Source: Rhinopithecus roxellana (lineage: Eukaryota; Chordata; Mammalia; Primates; Cercopithecidae). From it: a DNA stretch of 64,000 nt. The stretch spans positions 64,789,315 to 64,853,314 of the forward strand of contig NC_044566.1 in assembly GCF_007565055.1 (NCBI RefSeq), given 5' to 3'. A program made the position numbers and the translations under genes. Shown piece by piece: positions 1-12,006 of the stretch; position 1 is the stretch's first letter, and the number at the start of each line of letters is the position of its first letter. Below the pieces are notes generated by a model, which saw only the letters and a program-made list of their open reading frames with translations, was not told the DNA's origin and did no database searches.

Positions 1-23
1 TTCCTTATTGTGTGGTATCATAG

Positions 24-209
24 CACAATGACAGATTTCCTCAAGGACCGCCATCTCAGATGGGTTCACCTATGGGGAGTAGAACAGGTTCTGAAACCCC
101 TCAAGCACCAATGAGTGGTGTAGGTCCTGTGAGTGGTGGTCCTGGTGGCTTTGGTAGAGGAAGTCAAGGGGGCAACTTTGAAGGCCCTAATAAGCGTCGT
201 AGATACTAA
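24..209 (+). CDS. PSPC1: PSPC1 terminal coding exon (partial gene)
   Basis: This is the last coding exon of paraspeckle component 1, a nuclear RNA-binding protein of the DBHS family (with NONO and SFPQ) that forms paraspeckles around the NEAT1 RNA. The exon follows an acceptor ending in 'tcatag' and starts in phase 0 with HNDRFPQG. It encodes 61 residues, rich in Gly, Pro, Ser and Met, and ends GGNFEGPNKRRRY-stop at 207-209. The basic GPNKRRRY tail is typical of DBHS proteins and acts as a nuclear localisation signal; NONO and SFPQ end differently, which fixes the paralogue. If the protein has the human length of 523 residues, these are residues 463-523. The RRM, NOPS and coiled-coil exons lie left of the window. 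The gene is convergent with MPHOSPH8. Confidence 0.95.
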   Translation, partial: HNDRFPQGPPSQMGSPMGSRTGSETPQAPMSGVGPVSGGPGGFGRGSQGGNFEGPNKRRRY

Positions 210-493
210 ACATTCGTTCATTCCTGGCTATCTAGAAAAAAAAGTCAGTGGTATGCCTTTATACTTTTACCTGTTACCTGGAAGAAATGGTTTTCTTGTT
301 AATGTATGTAGATCTGAAAGTTTTTTTTTTTTTTTTTTGTAACACTTGAGGTTTTGTAATTTTCTTTATTCATGAGCTTTGTAGATTAGAATGGTAATGA
401 TGTTCATCATTTTGAATGTTGAAATGTGTTTGTGACTTTAGCTAAATATAAGTATTCCATAGTACTGTGAAATCTATGTAGTTACTTAATCTC

Positions 494-499
494 AATAAA
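494..499 (+). terminator. Poly(A) signal AATAAA, PSPC1 proximal
   Basis: Canonical AATAAA 285 bases after the PSPC1 stop codon, followed by an AT-rich stretch. It is the first canonical hexamer downstream of the stop and so the likely proximal cleavage signal. Confidence 0.6.
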
Positions 500-865
500 G
501 AAATCATTTTGGATAATTTAAAACTGTTATTAGTGGTATTCTCTTATGGTCTTACTAAACTCTGCTGTAACAGTAATGCTTTGGTTGCTTTAACTAATCC
601 TAGTCGTTAAAAATGAAAATGATTTTGCTTTTTAATTTGTGCAAGTAGCACTGAAGATAGAAGCTTAATTAATGAAAGCTAATGTCAATAAGGGGTAGTT
701 AGAGTAGTATATGTCGGGGTGGGAGGGTATGGGAGTTTTAATTTGTATAAACCACTGATGTTCTGTGAAATCGAAATTTCCACCTACATTTCATATATAT
801 TCTGAATATTCAGGTATTCTGAGACAGATTATTAAGGATATCTTTGTCCTGTGCTGATTTTTCCA

Positions 866-871
866 AATAAA
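866..871 (+). terminator. Poly(A) signal AATAAA, PSPC1 second site
   Basis: AATAAA followed within 10 bases by a T-rich element (tctttttcatctt), a good cleavage context. A further AATAAA lies at 1027-1032. Which one is used cannot be decided from sequence. Confidence 0.45.
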
Positions 872-1050
872 TCTTTTTCATCTTGAAAAAAACTGTTTGA
901 AGGCAAATCTCTTTTGCTTATAAAAAATAATGTCTAGTTGTAAATATACCTGCCATTATTTATTTGGTTTCAATATCTAGACCTTACTCAATTATTATCA
1001 TACAGTTAGTGTTAAACATTCTTTAAAATAAAACAATACTGTTGGGTTGG

Positions 1051-4000
1051 CTGTTAAGTGAGGATTTGCTGTATGATTTGTGGTGAATTAGGCATTTCTT
1101 GAGAATGTAGGTTTCTAGAAGTATTAAAAGATGGCTTGACTCTGCAGTGTTGTAAATATTTCCCTAAAGTTTGGACATTTCTCCAGTAAAACTTGTCTGA
1201 TGGGTTAGAACCGTTTGTCTCCAAGGAATGGCAGTGTTTTTTGTTTTTGTTTTTTTAAATTGTTTGTTCATGTTTTTCAAGATAATGCTGAGACATCAAA
1301 GGAGTACTGTTCAAGAGGTGATTTTAGAAAGCAGATAATTACTTGAGAATGGCTGGAGTCATTGAAATCTGAATAGTTCCCTTTACTATCAAATACCTAT
1401 TTTGATTTTCAAGTGTACTAGGGAGAAACTGATTTTATCACATTATAATGTTTATTGCAAAACAAAGTCATAACTGTATTTAAAAATTTGTATGTTGGTC
1501 ATGTTTACTTAAAATTACATTTAAGGAATAATATATGACTCATACCACAAATCTAATTCATCAGACACTGATCATAGCATAGCTATTTCTCATAAAACAT
1601 CACAATGGTTTGCTATATCATGCTTTCAGCACCTTTCTGAAAGATAATATGCTATTTTAAAATAAACAGTATGTAAATAGTGGTATCTGTTTTGCTGGAA
1701 GGTATAGTTTGGAAAGAAACCATTTAAATTTTGCATAAAAGCAGTTGATTGTAAAGCGTAATTGATGCATTCTTTTATACTAATTAAAATTTTTGTAGGT
1801 ACTCTTTCATGTTCTATTATTTTCATGTTCTATTATTAGAACTGTTTTCTAAAATTTACGGTATTCATAGGCTTTCGTTTTTGACAGTTCTTTGAAAACA
1901 TGATTTGGTGATTGTAAAATAATAGTCAAAGACTCTTCTCATGTTTCTCATAAGTATGAGGTGATGGAGAGTGGGATTTGCTTTAATTTGTGACATTAAT
2001 TGGGATATGGGGAGTTTTAACATTGATTACAGTTTTTCAGTGATATCTGTTGCACTTAAATCTACATTTCCCGTCATCTATATTTTATCCATATAATTCT
2101 CAGGTAATTTTTAGCATTGTATTTCACTTCAAAGCTGAAATATGATTGGGAGAAACTTGATCCTTTGATGTTATACCAAGCTACCTTTGGCCAAGGCTGT
2201 GAAATTCTGTATGATTGATTCAAGAACATTTGAAGGCCAGTGCACAAAAAGATGTCTTAATCTCCTGAACATCCTAGTGTCCAGGCTCAACTCTGGCACC
2301 AAGAACAGAGTTCAACACAACTTTTTCCCGGCATCAAGAAAATCCTTGTTCCAGCTTTGCCAAGTTTCCCCTGGGAGCAGTCAGCTTCTGAGTGGCAGTC
2401 AAGTGGAGCATCTCTGAACTGCTAGTTATTCCGTGCTTCTAGTGTTGTTGTATAGTTCAACTTTGTGGCTGGTTCAGCAAATTTTTTTTTTCTTGTGAAT
2501 TAGTATACCAAGGAAGATTTTTGAATATCATCTGCTTAAAAGTGGTAGATACAAAAATAAAGAGGAAATTCAGTAGTGTTAGCTTTCTAAGTAAGTGTGA
2601 AGTTGTCTTATATGCTATCATATTTTTTTCAAAAAAGTAATATGAACAATTTTAATATATAACAATATTATGGTAGTTTGTGTCATGATTTGAAGTACTG
2701 AGTTTAAAGTCTTCAGGACTTAATGTTTCATGTGCTACTTGTAATTAGTATGTATAAAATAAAGGAACACCTGTTTTCCTAATAGTTTTATTCTAGTACT
2801 ATATGTTGTTGGAATTTCCTCCATTTTTGTTTATTTTGTAAATGCATTTTTTTATTGACAGATGTAGATTTAAAAAAACTGATTCACTTGTGTTTTTGCA
2901 AAATTAAATTTGCTATTCTTCCTTGAGGTTTTTTTTTTTTACTTTTCTGTGTAAAATCAGTGCTGAGCACTCAGTGAAAGAGATTGAATATTTTTATCCC
3001 TGAAATATCAGTAATATTAGGGGAGGAATATCTGCGTTAGCTGGAATTGCCATTTAATAAAAATAGGAATTATCAACAAGGATAGTGACTGAAACTTTGG
3101 CTCTTGTTTTTCAAACACTAGTTGAAATAATACTTTTACAGTTTGTTCAGAAACATATTTGTTGAATATTTCAGTAACTTGGTGCTTATATGTAGAGTCT
3201 CTAATAATTGTTAAATAGCAATGTGAATGATTTAGTAGTCAATAATTAGTAAAGGGGGGTTAGGTTGATAATTACAACATAGATTCTGAATGAGAAAAAG
3301 GACATATACGTGATTGAAATCAAGTAAGTTTTGTGAAAGGATGTGATCACATTATGTTAAAAGCTTTAAAAAAGAGTTGAGATTTAGTGTCAAATGGTAG
3401 TAGTCAAAAATAAATGGGCCACGTCATTTTGAAAAAATGGAGGAAGTTTCCTGGGGAGTAAGGTAGTATTTAAGTGTTTTCTGTAGGTGTTCAGAGTTTT
3501 GTTACAACATCTAATGTGTTAAAATATATTCCTGAGGTGTCAAGAGGATAGCAGTGATATAAAAAGTCAGACTTCTTATTTTCAAGAATAAGACAGTAAA
3601 CACCCATATACATACCTTCTAATTCAGCAGTTGTTCCTGTTTTCCTGTGTTGGTGGATATTTGTGGGCATGGACTTTTTGGGGGATGGCAAACTACTTCA
3701 AAGTAAGTAGCAGGCTTGATGTTGTTTCTCCCCTAAATGTTTCAACACATACCTCCTAAAAACAACATTTTTAGGTTAATGTCATACTGGTGAAGATTCA
3801 TTTCCTGAAATCAAAGAGTCCACCTCTTAAGTTATGTAGCCCAGTATGGAAATAATTCATTCTAAGCAAATCATATGATTCAATGAATTGGGAGTAATCT
3901 TATACTTTACAAGAACATTTTGTTTCCAGCAGCTTTCATTACTGAATTTTAAAAATTAAAATCATTTTTCTCTATTCACTTTACATGTTTTTCTAGTGGT

Positions 4001-4140
4001 GTAAAATGAAGTATGTCTACCGTTTCCTAAGTGAGTATCCATCAGTTCATTTATGTACTGTTACTCTGGGGAAATAATGCAAAAAATGCAGGTAAAAGTT
4101 ATAGTGTAATGTTTAAAATCTGGATTTTTCTAAATATCAA
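1051..4140. other. AT-rich PSPC1 3' flank, nothing recognised
   Basis: No coding region with gene-like features and no repeat I can name. It may include extended PSPC1 3' UTR: several more AATAAA hexamers occur, for example near 2757. Short open frames at 2187 and 3491 have no recognisable product. Confidence 0.5.
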
Positions 4141-4143
4141 AAG

Positions 4144-4215
4144 CTGAGATGAACCTGGGCAGTTGTAGTGAGACCTCGTCTCTACAAAAAATAAAGAAAA
4201 TTAAAAAAAATATCA
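4144..4215 (+). repeat. Short Alu fragment (left-monomer part)
   Basis: Contains 'gtgagacctcgtctctac' followed by an A-rich stretch, as in the end of an Alu left monomer. Only about 70 bases are recognisable. Confidence 0.55.
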
Positions 4216-6050
4216 AAAGTAATGTCTTCTATGTGTTGTGAAAGCATTTTGAATTTGTTTTTGTTTCCTTGATTATGGAATAGCAATATTAATGATTGAA
4301 ATTTGAAGCTTGTAAGACAATGTTTAAAGGCTTACCACAAAACTGTTGTTTTCTGATTTTATTTGACTTTTTTTTCTGTAAAACTGTTTGGAATATAAAT
4401 ATCTCTAAGGGTTCCTCTTTGTTGAAACTTACTATTTGATTACAGTTTTTTTAACCTGATGAAATCAACAGTGTATGTGTTTTTTCTATTTTATGACATT
4501 TTGTTTTCCTTTTGAATAACAGAAGTCTATTAAATTTCCAGATTGAGGATAGTGAAATTCTTAATGTTATATATAGCCAGAGTTTTTACATACACATTAA
4601 ACAAAATCTTTTTCAAGAAAATTTTATGGCTTCAGTTACCATTGTCACTATCAGTTCCCTCCTCTGCAAAAGATACTGTATTTTAAAAAGAATTTTGTCA
4701 GAATTGTTCTTTTTAAATTTGTCTTTCTCATTTAATCAGATGAACATTAAAAGAGATGGTGTTCTGCTTGTACACATAAATAAAATTTCTGTTCTGTCTT
4801 GTGGAATATAAATCACTCAAATTTCACGTGAGGTAGTTCAGTCTCAAAATTAAGAATAGAATCAGAATTAAGTAGGATTAAGTGGAAGTGTACTTTGAAC
4901 ACATTTTGTTTTAGATTTTCTTCATATTTTAATATAAATTTAGTCAATAAGACAAATTATTCGTTAAATACGAGGTCCTACGTTGTGTTGATAGTAATAT
5001 AAGTGGACCTTGTATTTGTTAAATGCTCTGTATAAGTATTTTGTTAATGGTGTTGAAGACTTTGAAATAGATACCTTAATCTAAATTTTATCTTTTTATT
5101 TTTATCTATTTCACTGTCTAAATTTTTATCTAAAATTTTTTCTAGCTGTTTGTTACACCAAGACAACTTCACATTTTTATTTATATATTGTACATCACAT
5201 GTAAGGAATTACGCATATATAAGCTAGTGTCACATTCATTCATTATGTTTTGTGTTTTCTCTCTGACTGGATCTCTGATACATTCTTTCCTGTTCTAGCT
5301 GCTTTTATGCAAAAGGGCATTATATGTTTGTCAATCAACCAGGCTTATGTGAATGTTTAGAAGAATTATGTAAATATATAATCCTGTGCCTATTCCCTTT
5401 GCCATGTTTGGAATACAAATTATTTACATTATTATCTTTATGCTTATTTAAATAATTTACTTTTTGCACATTATTTGTATTATTTCTTATGTGAAAATTG
5501 AGAAAACATCTTAGTGTACATTTCGTGGTTAATTTTTCCTCAGGATATTTTTACATTATTAGATAATGTAAATCAGTATTAAGTTTCAGACAGTATGTTG
5601 CCTGGTGTTTTTATGTATTGAGAAAAAGTACACTAAATTCTACATAGTCATTCTGTATGACTTTTAGTAATTTCTGACCTTTTTAGTGTTAGAGGCAATA
5701 ATAGAACTTGCTTAGAGGTTACTCAGTGTGTGTTAATTCTTTGAGTTGATTAGAAAATAATGTTCCCAGATTTGAATGCTTTACACATTAGGGTAGCTTT
5801 GGAGTGAAAAGTCCAGGTAACTGAAAATGGTAATGGGAGTAATTGTCTAGAAAACTGTTCTTAGTCATACAAGATTTTATGAGGTGCCATGTCATTCAGA
5901 ATTTCACTATATCCATTAATTCATTGTAACAACATGTATCAAGGGGATCTACTGTGTACTGGTCAGTTTTCTAGGGCTTAAGATATAACAGTGGAAAAAC
6001 ATTCGTCCTCTAAATTAAGGGGCAGCAGCCACAGACATCCTTCTGAAGTT
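4216..6050. other. AT-rich intergenic DNA
   Basis: No gene or nameable repeat seen. Around 5900-6000 there is a faint resemblance to old L2/MIR-type sequence (a motif like 'tactgtgtactggtcagttttctaggg'). Confidence 0.4.
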
Positions 6051-6052
6051 GG

Positions 6053-6235
6053 TAGTTCTCAAACTTCAGCATGCATTAGAATCACCTAGGAGGCTCAACA
6101 CAGATCTCTGGACTTCATTCCAGAGTGGTCTGTAGGTCTCTGATGGAGCCAAAGAACGTGCATTTCTAGTAAGTTCCTACGTCATGACGCTGCTGCTGTT
6201 TGTAGCAACCCTTTTGAGCATCTGTTTTCAGATAT
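6053..6235 (+). mobile_element. MER5A-like hAT-Charlie DNA transposon remnant
   Basis: Starts 'gtagttctcaaacttcagca' and continues with 'ttagaatcacctaggaggct', then 'gcatttctagtaagttcc' and 'gacgctgctgctg'. This is the order of the non-autonomous MER5A element, and it is diverged. The opposite end is decayed at about 6220-6235. Confidence 0.75.
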
Positions 6236-9200
6236 TGTGCCTCGAAAGAGGCTATTTTGGTTGTGATTTTTGTTGTTGCTATAGTTGACTGTCCCAGTAC
6301 GTTGTAGATTGGATAAGATCCCTGACAGTCAAAACACCCTCAGACATTTACAGCTATTGCCAGTTGATAAGCACTACAAAAGTCCATTATTTCTGACTGG
6401 GAAACATAGTAGCTAGTGTTATTTAATGCATAAATTCATTTATCATACATTTTTAAAGTAGGATTTTAAAACCTAGTTAATTCAAATGAAGAGGATATAT
6501 GGAGATGTGTACTCTGAAGATTTTGTGAAACAAGTTTCCTCTTAACAGATTCTCAGCATACCAGTATGAGATGAAATAATGTAATTGTTTTTGTATCAGT
6601 ATGTTTGGACATGCTTCTGGCTGCTGGATGAAGGTGCTAGAAAACTGTCCTGTCTTTGCTTACCCTCCTGGTGAATATGAATAGAATGATACAGTTTGGT
6701 GGATTAAAATCATGGCCTTACTTTCTCTTTGATGTAAGCTTGTTTTGCTTTTCTAGCTTGAAGATAAAAGATTTGATAAGTGTATTTCCTAAGATCATCA
6801 GTATATATATTAAAACATTTTCTTTGTAGCTTCAGATGTGTGTGTGTGATCAAGGCCCTCTCAAAATTATGCAGCGCAATAAAAAATTAAATTGGTTCAT
6901 AATGAGAGCATGTATTTGCTGTATTGACAGTTGTTTGTTCCAAAAAATTGTGACTGTACCAGTGCAAAGAAACGGTCACCTGATTTCAAGCCTTTAATAT
7001 CCCAAAAAGTAGATGCTATAACATTGACTTTGATGTGTGTTTGTTAAGAATATCTACAAGTAGGAAATACTTAAGTATAGAGATTGGTTTCTAATTGTAG
7101 TCTGGATATCACCTGGGGACTCTCTTACTCTGCTTCCCAAAAACCACCCTAAAATAGAATTTGATATCTTCTCAGTTTTCCACATTAGTCAACCATTTTG
7201 AGATTTTTGTAAACATAAATGCGTTTGGCTCTGAGAAGGTGCAGTCAGTGTTATCTTTTAACATTGCACCAACCACATCCCTCCCCCATTTTTTCTGTTC
7301 AGAGTCAGATTCCTTGCTCCATGGAGGCCCAGGTCTATGACATTAGGCTGCCTGTACCCCAGGGTGGCTTATTAACCTATTTTCCAACTGAGGAATTCTC
7401 AGGCAGCCTAATGAGAGTAAACCTTTTTTTTAATCTCTTCTTAAAAAAATTATGTTGACACTAGATTTTTTCACACAGTTTTTCCTGTTATGTATTACTA
7501 ATTGTCTTCAGTCAAGAAATGATTATTTTTAACTCCTGTGACACCAAAATGAGTTATATCCCTACAAAAATCAGTGTTTAACTTTTGTTCTTGGTACATG
7601 AAGACAGAAAAAAAATGATAAAAATTTAGAAAGGGACCTGCTTTGAGTTTTTGCTTTGTGTCATCTTATACATTACTGAAGTCTTCTGACTGGAATGTGG
7701 TTGCCTCCCCCACCTGCATGCATATTTAACAGCTCTAGCATTACCTTACTGGGCAGCCATAGAACTTTAGATGATATTTGATCTGTTGCTAATATGTAGA
7801 TTTATGCATGATGATTAACTGGGAAAACAAGACGACTACTTTTTTTGTTTCTTGGCTGTGTATTGTGCTACTTTGCCCTTTATCTGGAGCCATTAAATTA
7901 AAAAAAAAATTAATGGAAGATGGGAAGTTTGTGGAAAATAAGATGCTCCAAGTTTTGAGGGCTGGGAAGTACAATGTAGAAAAGGTGTGTTTACATTCTT
8001 AGTTTCTGCTTTGCAATATTATGTGCTTAACTTACGTTCTGCTGTTTGTGCTACAGGTATTAAAGTCAACTGAAGTATAGGGGTTCATGTCATGAACTTT
8101 TTGACATATGAATGAAATAATTGTGTAGGTTGGTTGAAAATATGGATCTCATAGTTTGAATTATTTTGGAATTACTTGAATAATATAGAAGACTACCCTA
8201 TCACAGCCAGTTTCTATTTATTTTCTGTAGGTCATAAACATAGCATAGATACACATGTTAAATAATTTATCAGTGCTTGAAACCCTCTTAGTTACATACT
8301 GACTTCCTACAGTTTGCTATGTAGACTGTAGTTTCTTGCATTTTGAACACTGGGAATCCAGCCGTGAACACAGTGGACCAGTCCTTTGCCCCGATAGCAT
8401 TTGTGTAATAGAGTGACAGATAATATCTTACCATGTAGCAATAAAGGCAGTAGAGAAAATGACAGCTACTCTTTTAGTTAAGGGCCTAGAGAATAGCTAT
8501 CTTAGGAGACAAAGGGGAAAAGATTTTGATTTAGTTTGTGCTCCTTGAATTGAGTTGTGCTGAAGTAAGCGGCCACAGTTCTGCCTGAAGCTGAACCATC
8601 CTAGTAGTAGTGGCATTTGGCTGTTGAGTCCTTGGAATGGGACTAGTGAAATGAGGAACTAAAGTTTTTATTGTAATTGACTTAAATTCAGTTATTGATA
8701 GAGTATACTTGGAACGACTTGATTATATTAATCTACTTTTATATCTTTGATTTTATGTAATCTAAATACAGATAAGTATTTTTGAGGAAAATTTTGCATC
8801 TGAATTAGATTTGCAGACTTACGAAGAAAAGAATGTAAAATTTCTCAACTTTTAAATGTGGCATATGCCGAAGTGATAATATTTTGGCTACATTGGGTTC
8901 AATAAAATAGATAATTAAGCTAATTTCACTGGTTGCTTTTTTCCCTCCTTTAATGTGGCTTCTAGGAAGTTTAATACTTCACATGTGATTCTAAATATTT
9001 TTCTTGGCTTTGATCTTAGAAGAGTAATTTAGTCACATTTTAATTTTTTCCTTTCAATGATTGTAATCTCTGAATCCCATTACATAGGCTATAATTATGT
9101 AATTTATTGTTATCTTTTAAAATGAATAATGTAAGGTTGAAATTGAAAGTTTAAGTGTATATTTATAACTAAGTGTCAGTGTGAGATTAGTTTCCTGAGC

Positions 9201-10454
9201 ATAATTACTTGGTGTTTGCTGTCCTGCAGGGAAGGAGTTTGAGCACCAAGTTCTCAGGAAAGAAATCGTACACATTAAGTTTTACACCCCTTTCACTGTT
9301 ACTTTCCTTTTGTGTTTGCTGTCACCCAGATACTATCCATAACATTTTTAAGCAAATGTTTTAAGTCCTGAAAAAGTTTGGTCATACAAGATTTATCTTA
9401 AAACATTTGTGTGAGGTTATCTTGTTTATGTATTTATTTCATTCCTTGTAGAATATCCATCTGTCATTTAGTAATTCATCTTAATTTCCTAGCACGTCCT
9501 TGTTAGATATTTGCTTGGTGAATGAATAACAGCAGCTGTAGAACAGACACATTGTTTACAAACGAGGATACCAAAATGAACAAAATATGGTCCTTATCTC
9601 TTTAAGATTTGAAGTTTAATGGGTATAGGTAGAGTTGTAAGGAAACTGACCAAGTTGTAATAAAGGGCATAGAAAGTTCTTTGAAAACCCAGACACAAAT
9701 AGTTCACTTATTTTGGGGAGCCCGGGAAGATTTCACTAAGGTGATAGCGTTTGAGCAGGTCCTGAAGGTGAGTAGATACTTGACAGTTGTAGGCTGGAGC
9801 ATTGTGGGGTGGCAACATGATGTGGTCACAGGCTGGTGAGGCACTAAACCATCTAAGGGGAGGGAGCTAAGACTGGTAGCAGAGAAGTAAAGTTGAAATA
9901 AGATTATGGTTGATCACAGTTAAGGAGTTTAGACCTTTATTTACCTTTTAGGTGACTGCGAGTAAGGATAAGCCCCATTATTACAACTTAAAATAATTAT
10001 GTTAAGTGTAAGAGTGACTGGACTGGAAACAGTGTTCCGGAACAGACCACATAGATCATGGATCCAGCCCCAGCCTCCCTACATCGAATTTGAAAGGATC
10101 TTTGGTGTCAGGATGGTTCAGATTTCAGATAAGAGTAATTCAGAGGTATAGTGAATTTAGCTGTTTCCAATGTATTGGGAGGGCGGGGGAAGGAGATGCG
10201 AAGTGTCCTAGGGGTTTCTGGTTTGAATGATGGGTTGAGGATGCTATGAACCGAGACGCCAAAGGTAAGTGTGTTCAGGGTTGATGGCGAGGTGATTGAT
10301 GTAGCTGCTAGAGGGAGAGGAGGGCATAATCTATTTGATTTTTGAATGTTTTGGTTTTGAGTGCTTTTAGGTGGTTTGTCGGGATTTTTAAAACTGTGGA
10401 AAATCTGCCTGGTAAATATATATTCTCTCAAGGACCTATCGTCTGTCACCAAAG
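6236..10454. other. AT-rich intergenic DNA, faint ancient repeats only
   Basis: No exon-like or coding structure recognised. Stretches near 8340-8480 and 9690-9860 resemble ancient L2/MIR-type sequence ('gtttgagcaggtcctgaagg' type). The open frames at 7808-8002 and 10108-10452 match nothing I know. Confidence 0.4.
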
Positions 10455-11030
10455 ATGACTATGACACCTTCCTAACTCATCCTGTTTTTACTTTTGCTCT
10501 TACAACTTATTCTCCACAAAAGGCATCATTCTAAAACAAGACTTGGCCAGGTGGGCGCAGTGACATGCTGTAATCTGAGCACTTTGGGAGGTCAGGGTGG
10601 GTGGATCGCTTGAACTCACAAATTGAGACTAGCCTGGGCAAGATGGCGAAACCCCATCTCTACTAAAAGGGTAGCTGGGCGTGGTGACGCAAGCCTGTGG
10701 TTTCAGCTACTCGGGAGGCTGAGACAGGAGAATGACTTGAACCCAGGAGGTGGAGGTTGCAGCGAGCTGAGATCGCACCACTGCACTCCAGCCTGGGCAA
10801 TAGTCAGACCTTGTCTCAAAAGTAAACAAATAAACAAAACATGACTCAGATTCTGCTTCCTTTTCTTTTCCAAACAGTAGTTTCCCATCTGAATTAAATC
10901 ACAACTACATGGTAGACCACAGAACTTTATCTGATTTGGTCTGCCTTTCCAACCTCATCTACCTCCATCCCTCCCCGCTTGCTCACTAAACTCTAAGGTG
11001 GTTCCTCTGTCTCGCAGATATTTTTGTAGG
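10455..11030 (+). repeat. L2-like fragment split by an Alu
   Basis: The flanks of the Alu at 10544-10840 ('aactcatcctgtttttactt' before, 'ctgcctttccaacctcatct' after) read like consecutive parts of the L2 LINE. Ancient and diverged. Confidence 0.5.
10544..10840 (+). repeat. Alu, + strand
   Basis: Dimeric Alu from 'ggccaggtgggcgcagtgac' through 'cactccagcctgggcaatag' to the tail 'aaagtaaacaaataaacaaaa'. Diverged, so an AluJ or AluS. It accounts for the open frames here on both strands. Confidence 0.9.
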
Positions 11031-11033
11031 TCT

Positions 11034-11300
11034 CTCTTTTTTGAGATGGAGTGTTGCTCTGTCACTCAGTCTAGGGTGCAGTGGTGCCATCTCGGCTCAC
11101 TGCAACATCCACCTCCCAGGTTCAAGTGATTCTCCTGCCTCAGCCTCCTGAGTAGCTGGGACTACAGGCACCTGCCACTATGCCCGGCTAATATTTGTAT
11201 TTTTGTAGGGACAAGGTTTCACCATGTTGGCCAGGCTGGTCTTGAACTCCTAACCTCAAGTGATTCGCCCACCTCAGGCAATGATCCACCACGCCTGGCC
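11034..11300 (-). repeat. Alu, - strand
   Basis: Reverse Alu from 'ttttttgagatggagtgttg' to 'ccaccacgcctggcc'. First of three neighbouring reverse Alus. Its left-monomer end is slightly shortened. Confidence 0.9.
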
Positions 11301-11419
11301 TTTGTAAATCTCTTGTAAGTGCCTTTCTCAGAACAGTTTCACATCAACTCTTTTCATTCATGTTGTTTTATCAATATATTTATTTGCCTGTTGTACCTAC
11401 TTTGTCTTTTGTCTTTTTT

Positions 11420-11721
11420 CCTTTTTTTTTTTTTTTTGAGACGGAGTCTTGCTCTGTCGCCCAAGCTGGAGTGCAGTGGCCGGATCTCAGCTCACTGCAA
11501 GCTCCGCCTCCCGGGTTTACACCATTCTCCTGCCTCAGCCTCCCAAGTAGCTGGGACTACAGGCGCCCGCCACCTCGCCCGGCTAGTTTTTTGTATATTT
11601 TTTGGTAGAAACGGGGTTTCACCGTGTTAGCCAGGATGGTCTCAATCTCCTGACCTCGTGATCCACCCGTCTTGGCCTCCCAAAGTGCTGGGATTACAGG
11701 CTTGAGCCACCGCGTCCTGCC
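11420..11721 (-). repeat. Young AluY/YR-type, - strand
   Basis: Full-length reverse Alu with a T15-17 tail, 'gtggccggatctcagctcac' and 'caggcttgagccaccgcg'. These are signatures of Old World monkey AluYR copies. 'tgtcttttttc' occurs on both sides, consistent with a target-site duplication made in the T-rich tail of the next Alu. Confidence 0.9.
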
Positions 11722-12006
11722 TGTCTTTTTTCAAGACAAGGTCTTGCTGTGTCACTCAGACTGGAGTGCAGTGGTGTAATCATAGTTCACCACAGCCTCA
11801 AACTCCTAGGCCCAAGTGATCATCCGACCTCAGTAGTAGGGCCCACAGGTGCGTGCCACCATGCCTAGCTACTTTTTAAAAAAAGTTATAGAGACAGGGT
11901 CTCACTGTGTTGCCCAGGCTGGTCTCAAACTCCTTGCCTCAAACAATCCTCCCGCCTTGGCCTCCCAAAGTGCTGGGATTACACGTGTTAGCCACTGTAC
12001 CCGGGA
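11722..12006 (-). repeat. Old Alu (AluJ-like), - strand
   Basis: Reverse Alu with 'gacaaggtcttgctgtgtca', 'ggtgtaatcatagttcacc' and a diverged end 'ccactgtacccggg'. The degree of divergence suits AluJ. Directly abuts the young Alu at 11420-11721. Confidence 0.85.

Larger units (their letters stand above)
210..1050 (+). other. PSPC1: PSPC1 3' UTR, proximal part
   Basis: AT-rich non-coding sequence directly after the PSPC1 stop codon. It contains an 18-T run at 321-338 and at least three AATAAA hexamers. The right limit is arbitrary: cleavage may occur after any of the signals, or longer forms may run further. Confidence 0.7.

Noticed and set aside
11319..11630. 103-codon frame, and dozens of similar frames ending like 'SPCWPGWS' or 'LLTS'
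   Set aside because: All are translations of Alu repeats, on either strand, throughout the window.
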